NCBI GenBank assembly: GCA_964390695.1
Contig: CAYMKI010000064.1
Span: forward strand, 1-16,095
Direction: 5' to 3'
DNA from: CAWACC01 sp964390695
GTDB lineage: Bacteria; Chlamydiota; Chlamydiia; Chlamydiales; Parachlamydiaceae
DNA: 16,095 nt
In this document: one piece after another, positions 14,425 through 16,095 of the stretch
Numbering within the stretch: position 1 is the stretch's first letter
How the letters are laid out: each line of letters starts with the position of its first letter
The notes under the pieces: generated by a model
Told to the model about the DNA's origin: nothing
What the model saw: the letters and a program-made list of their open reading frames with translations, nothing else
Databases searched by the model: none
Program-made: the position numbers and the translations under genes

Positions 14425-15793
14425 CTTTAAGCTCCTTTACGTAGGTTAGCATGTGAGGGTACACGGTTTTAAGGTCCTCTTCGGCGGGACCATGCTTGAT
14501 CTTCTCATTTAGCAAGTAGATAAACAGAATAAACAAACACAGATAGACAAAGCCAAACATGATGATAGATCCCAATACTTGACTTGCTTGCACGTTTTTG
14601 GAAAGTCCTTCCGATATGCGCAGCAAACCCTGCACGATCCAAGGATATCTGCCAACCTCAGCGGACACCCAGCCGGCTTGATTGGCTATCTGCGGAAAGA
14701 GGACCGATAGGACCAGGAAATTTAAAACACCTCGATGCGATCCTAAAGATCCTTTCCAAAGGTAGTAGATGCCTAACACACAAGCAATGAGCATAAATAC
14801 CCACATCATAATCATCAAGTGATACGTCTGATAAACAAAACCGACCTGTGGCCAATCCTCTTTGGGAAATTGGTCCAGCCCTTTGACTTCTGCATTTACA
14901 TCTCCATAGATCATGAAACTCAGCATCTTGGGAATTTCAAGACCATACACCTTTTGGGCTTTGGAATCCACATAACCGATAATGCCAAGAGGCGCCCCTT
15001 TTTGCGTCTGATAAATTCCTTCAAAGGCAGCAAGTTTGGCCGGTTGATATTCCGCAGCAATTTGTGCACTTTCATGACCGGTTGCCAGCTGTAAAATCAG
15101 GCTAATGGAAGCCACGAGCAAGCCTATTTTTAGAAAATCTGCTGCATATTGGACGTACTTATTTTTGAGGTAATAATAAGCCCCGACACTGATGACGAGA
15201 AAAGCTCCCGCCAACCAAGCACCAATGACAGTATGAGACAACCGCATGACGCTAGAGGGGTTAAACACCATTTCCCAGAAGCTGGTGATTTCTGCCCGTG
15301 CACTTAACCCTTCCCCTACCACGTGAAAGCCGGCCGGAGTTTGCATCCAGGAGTTGGCCACCACAATCCAAATAGCGCTAAAGTGTGCACCCAAACATAC
15401 CATGAGAGTGGAAAAGAAATGCAACCTGGGACTGACTTTATTCCACCCGAATAATAGCAAGGCCAAAAAGCCCGATTCCAGGAAAAATGCAAATACCCCC
15501 TCGGCGGCTAAAGCACTGCCGAATACGTCTCCGACATAGCGGGAATAAGTTGCCCAATTGGTGCCGAATTCGAACTCCATCACTATGCCCGTCGCCACCC
15601 CCATAGCGAAGGTTAAGGCAAATATCTTTGTCCAAAACTTAGCCATTTGCAGGTAAAAGGTGTTATGCGTTTTTAGATACAATCCTTCCACAATAACCAA
15701 AACCACACCTAAACCTATGCTTAAAGGTGGATAAATATAATGGAACATTATAGTCAAAGCAAATTGCAGTCTTGCTAGGATTTCAACACTCAT
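14408..15793 (-). CDS. cydA: Cytochrome bd quinol oxidase subunit I CydA (short Q-loop form)
   Basis: Heme-bearing, quinol-binding subunit of cytochrome bd. 461 residues. Heme ligands can be placed: His18 in FALTIMFHYIYPPL, His187 in MRLSHTVIGAW, and a Met in YQTYHLMIMMW (327-330). The proton-path acids are Glu98 and Glu106 in AAEGVFAFFLESGF. The Q-loop start is kept with AAEYQPAKLAAFEGIY (Lys253, Glu258). The motif AGWVSAEVGRYPWIVQGLLR (373-392) is the family signature with Tyr replacing the usual Gln. Only about 70 residues separate Glu258 from the Met ligand, against about 135 in E. coli, so this is the short Q-loop type. GGAGGT stands 3 bases before the ATG. It is the first gene of cydAB and is divergent from folP. 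Such an oxidase fits respiration at low oxygen inside host cells. Confidence 0.96.
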   Translation of the reverse strand: MSVEILARLQFALTIMFHYIYPPLSIGLGVVLVIVEGLYLKTHNTFYLQMAKFWTKIFALTFAMGVATGIVMEFEFGTNWATYSRYVGDVFGSALAAEGVFAFFLESGFLALLLFGWNKVSPRLHFFSTLMVCLGAHFSAIWIVVANSWMQTPAGFHVVGEGLSARAEITSFWEMVFNPSSVMRLSHTVIGAWLAGAFLVISVGAYYYLKNKYVQYAADFLKIGLLVASISLILQLATGHESAQIAAEYQPAKLAAFEGIYQTQKGAPLGIIGYVDSKAQKVYGLEIPKMLSFMIYGDVNAEVKGLDQFPKEDWPQVGFVYQTYHLMIMMWVFMLIACVLGIYYLWKGSLGSHRGVLNFLVLSVLFPQIANQAGWVSAEVGRYPWIVQGLLRISEGLSKNVQASQVLGSIIMFGFVYLCLFILFIYLLNEKIKHGPAEEDLKTVYPHMLTYVKELKDGSGQ

Positions 15794-15835
15794 CGTACCT
15801 CCGGTAAAAATTGATCGCCAATGTTATGCTATATC

Positions 15836-15844
15836 TGTTATAAT
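15836..15844 (+). promoter_or_regulatory. Extended -10 promoter candidate for folP
   Basis: TGTTATAAT at 15836-15844 is a perfect extended -10 (TGnTATAAT). No good -35 stands 16-18 bases upstream, which extended -10 promoters tolerate. Predicted start is near 15851, about 32 bases before the folP ATG. A cydA promoter on the other strand probably overlaps (candidate TTGGGT/TTATAA), but it is weaker. Confidence 0.45.
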
Positions 15845-15882
15845 CCAACTCCTATTTCAACCCAATTTTTTTTTATATTTAT

Positions 15883-16095
15883 ATGCATAAAGCCCGTATC
15901 ATGGGAATTCTCAATGTAACTCCCGATTCCTTTTACCCCCAAAGCTGCTATTATCCGCTCGAATCCGCCATAAGCAGAGGACATGAAATCTATACACAAG
16001 GTGCTGATATTTTAGATATTGGAGGAGAATCGACTCGTCCAGGTTCAGACTCAGTAGATGAGCAGGAAGAACTCAAGCGCGTGATTCCTGTCATT
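15883..16095 (+). CDS. folP: Dihydropteroate synthase FolP (partial, 5' end only)
   Basis: A cytosolic enzyme that condenses 6-hydroxymethyl-7,8-dihydropterin pyrophosphate with p-aminobenzoate to dihydropteroate; the target of sulfonamides. 71 residues are visible. Seen: MGILNVTPDSF (7-17), the pterin-binding signature, and ADILDIGGESTRPGS (41-55), the second signature. Only six residues precede MGILNV, shorter than in many FolP proteins, and there is no FolK domain in front, whereas pathogenic chlamydiae are thought to carry a fused FolK-FolP. An in-frame stop at 15841-15843 limits any longer start. No Shine-Dalgarno is seen; the leader is T-rich. The gene continues past the right edge. Confidence 0.93.
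   Translation, partial: MHKARIMGILNVTPDSFYPQSCYYPLESAISRGHEIYTQGADILDIGGESTRPGSDSVDEQEELKRVIPVI

Noticed and set aside
15811..15844. TTGATC plus TATAAT as a standard promoter for folP
   Set aside because: The spacer would be 22 bases; the extended -10 reading is preferred.

Overview
The window looks like a chromosomal piece of an environmental chlamydia (order Chlamydiales, Parachlamydia/Protochlamydia-like). This is inference from content: a nucleotide-transporter-family (NTT) ATP/ADP translocase-type carrier, a predicted F-box plus ankyrin protein, a possible NqrM-type maturation factor, a cytochrome bd oxidase and a single-copy folate/peptidoglycan gene set. Base composition judged by eye is moderately AT-rich in the core genes and more AT-rich in the accessory stretch. 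No rRNA, tRNA, CRISPR array, integrase or transposase gene was seen.

Left part, minus strand (1-4240): four genes read leftwards as a likely operon. In order of transcription they are a DUF3604-family protein whose expected metal ligands are mostly replaced, a 62-residue membrane-anchored four-cysteine protein resembling NqrM, the quinone methyltransferase ubiE/menG (coupled through an ATGA overlap), and an ABC-F ATPase of the YbiT type that runs off the left edge. Two of the four concern respiratory quinone chemistry. The intergenic stretch 4241-4621 holds a minus-strand promoter candidate and an isolated plus-strand terminator, which may end a small RNA.

Centre-left, plus strand (4622-8080): a tight housekeeping operon nusB - murB - PHP phosphoesterase - folC, with gaps of 21 bases or less and overlaps of 11 and 4 bases. 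It covers transcription antitermination, peptidoglycan precursor synthesis, nucleotide salvage or RNA turnover, and folate polyglutamylation.

Centre (8081-11880): an accessory stretch. It contains a 109-base imperfect palindrome, a small two-helix membrane protein with a coiled coil, a 21-base tandem repeat, a 463-residue orphan gene with a very strong Shine-Dalgarno and two consensus -10 boxes, a bidirectional terminator, an F-box/ankyrin candidate effector, and a noncoding repeat zone. The repeat zone has a roughly 245-base nested inverted repeat (MITE-like) bounded by CTCTGTG-type repeats, a third copy of that repeat, and two strong hairpins. This is the least explained part of the window.

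Right part (11881-16095): an NTT-family nucleotide carrier behind a consensus promoter and a structured leader, convergent (3-base gap) with the cydAB operon on the minus strand. A divergent, partial folP (dihydropteroate synthase) starts at the right edge. The combination of importing host nucleotides and respiring with a bd-type quinol oxidase fits an intracellular bacterium.
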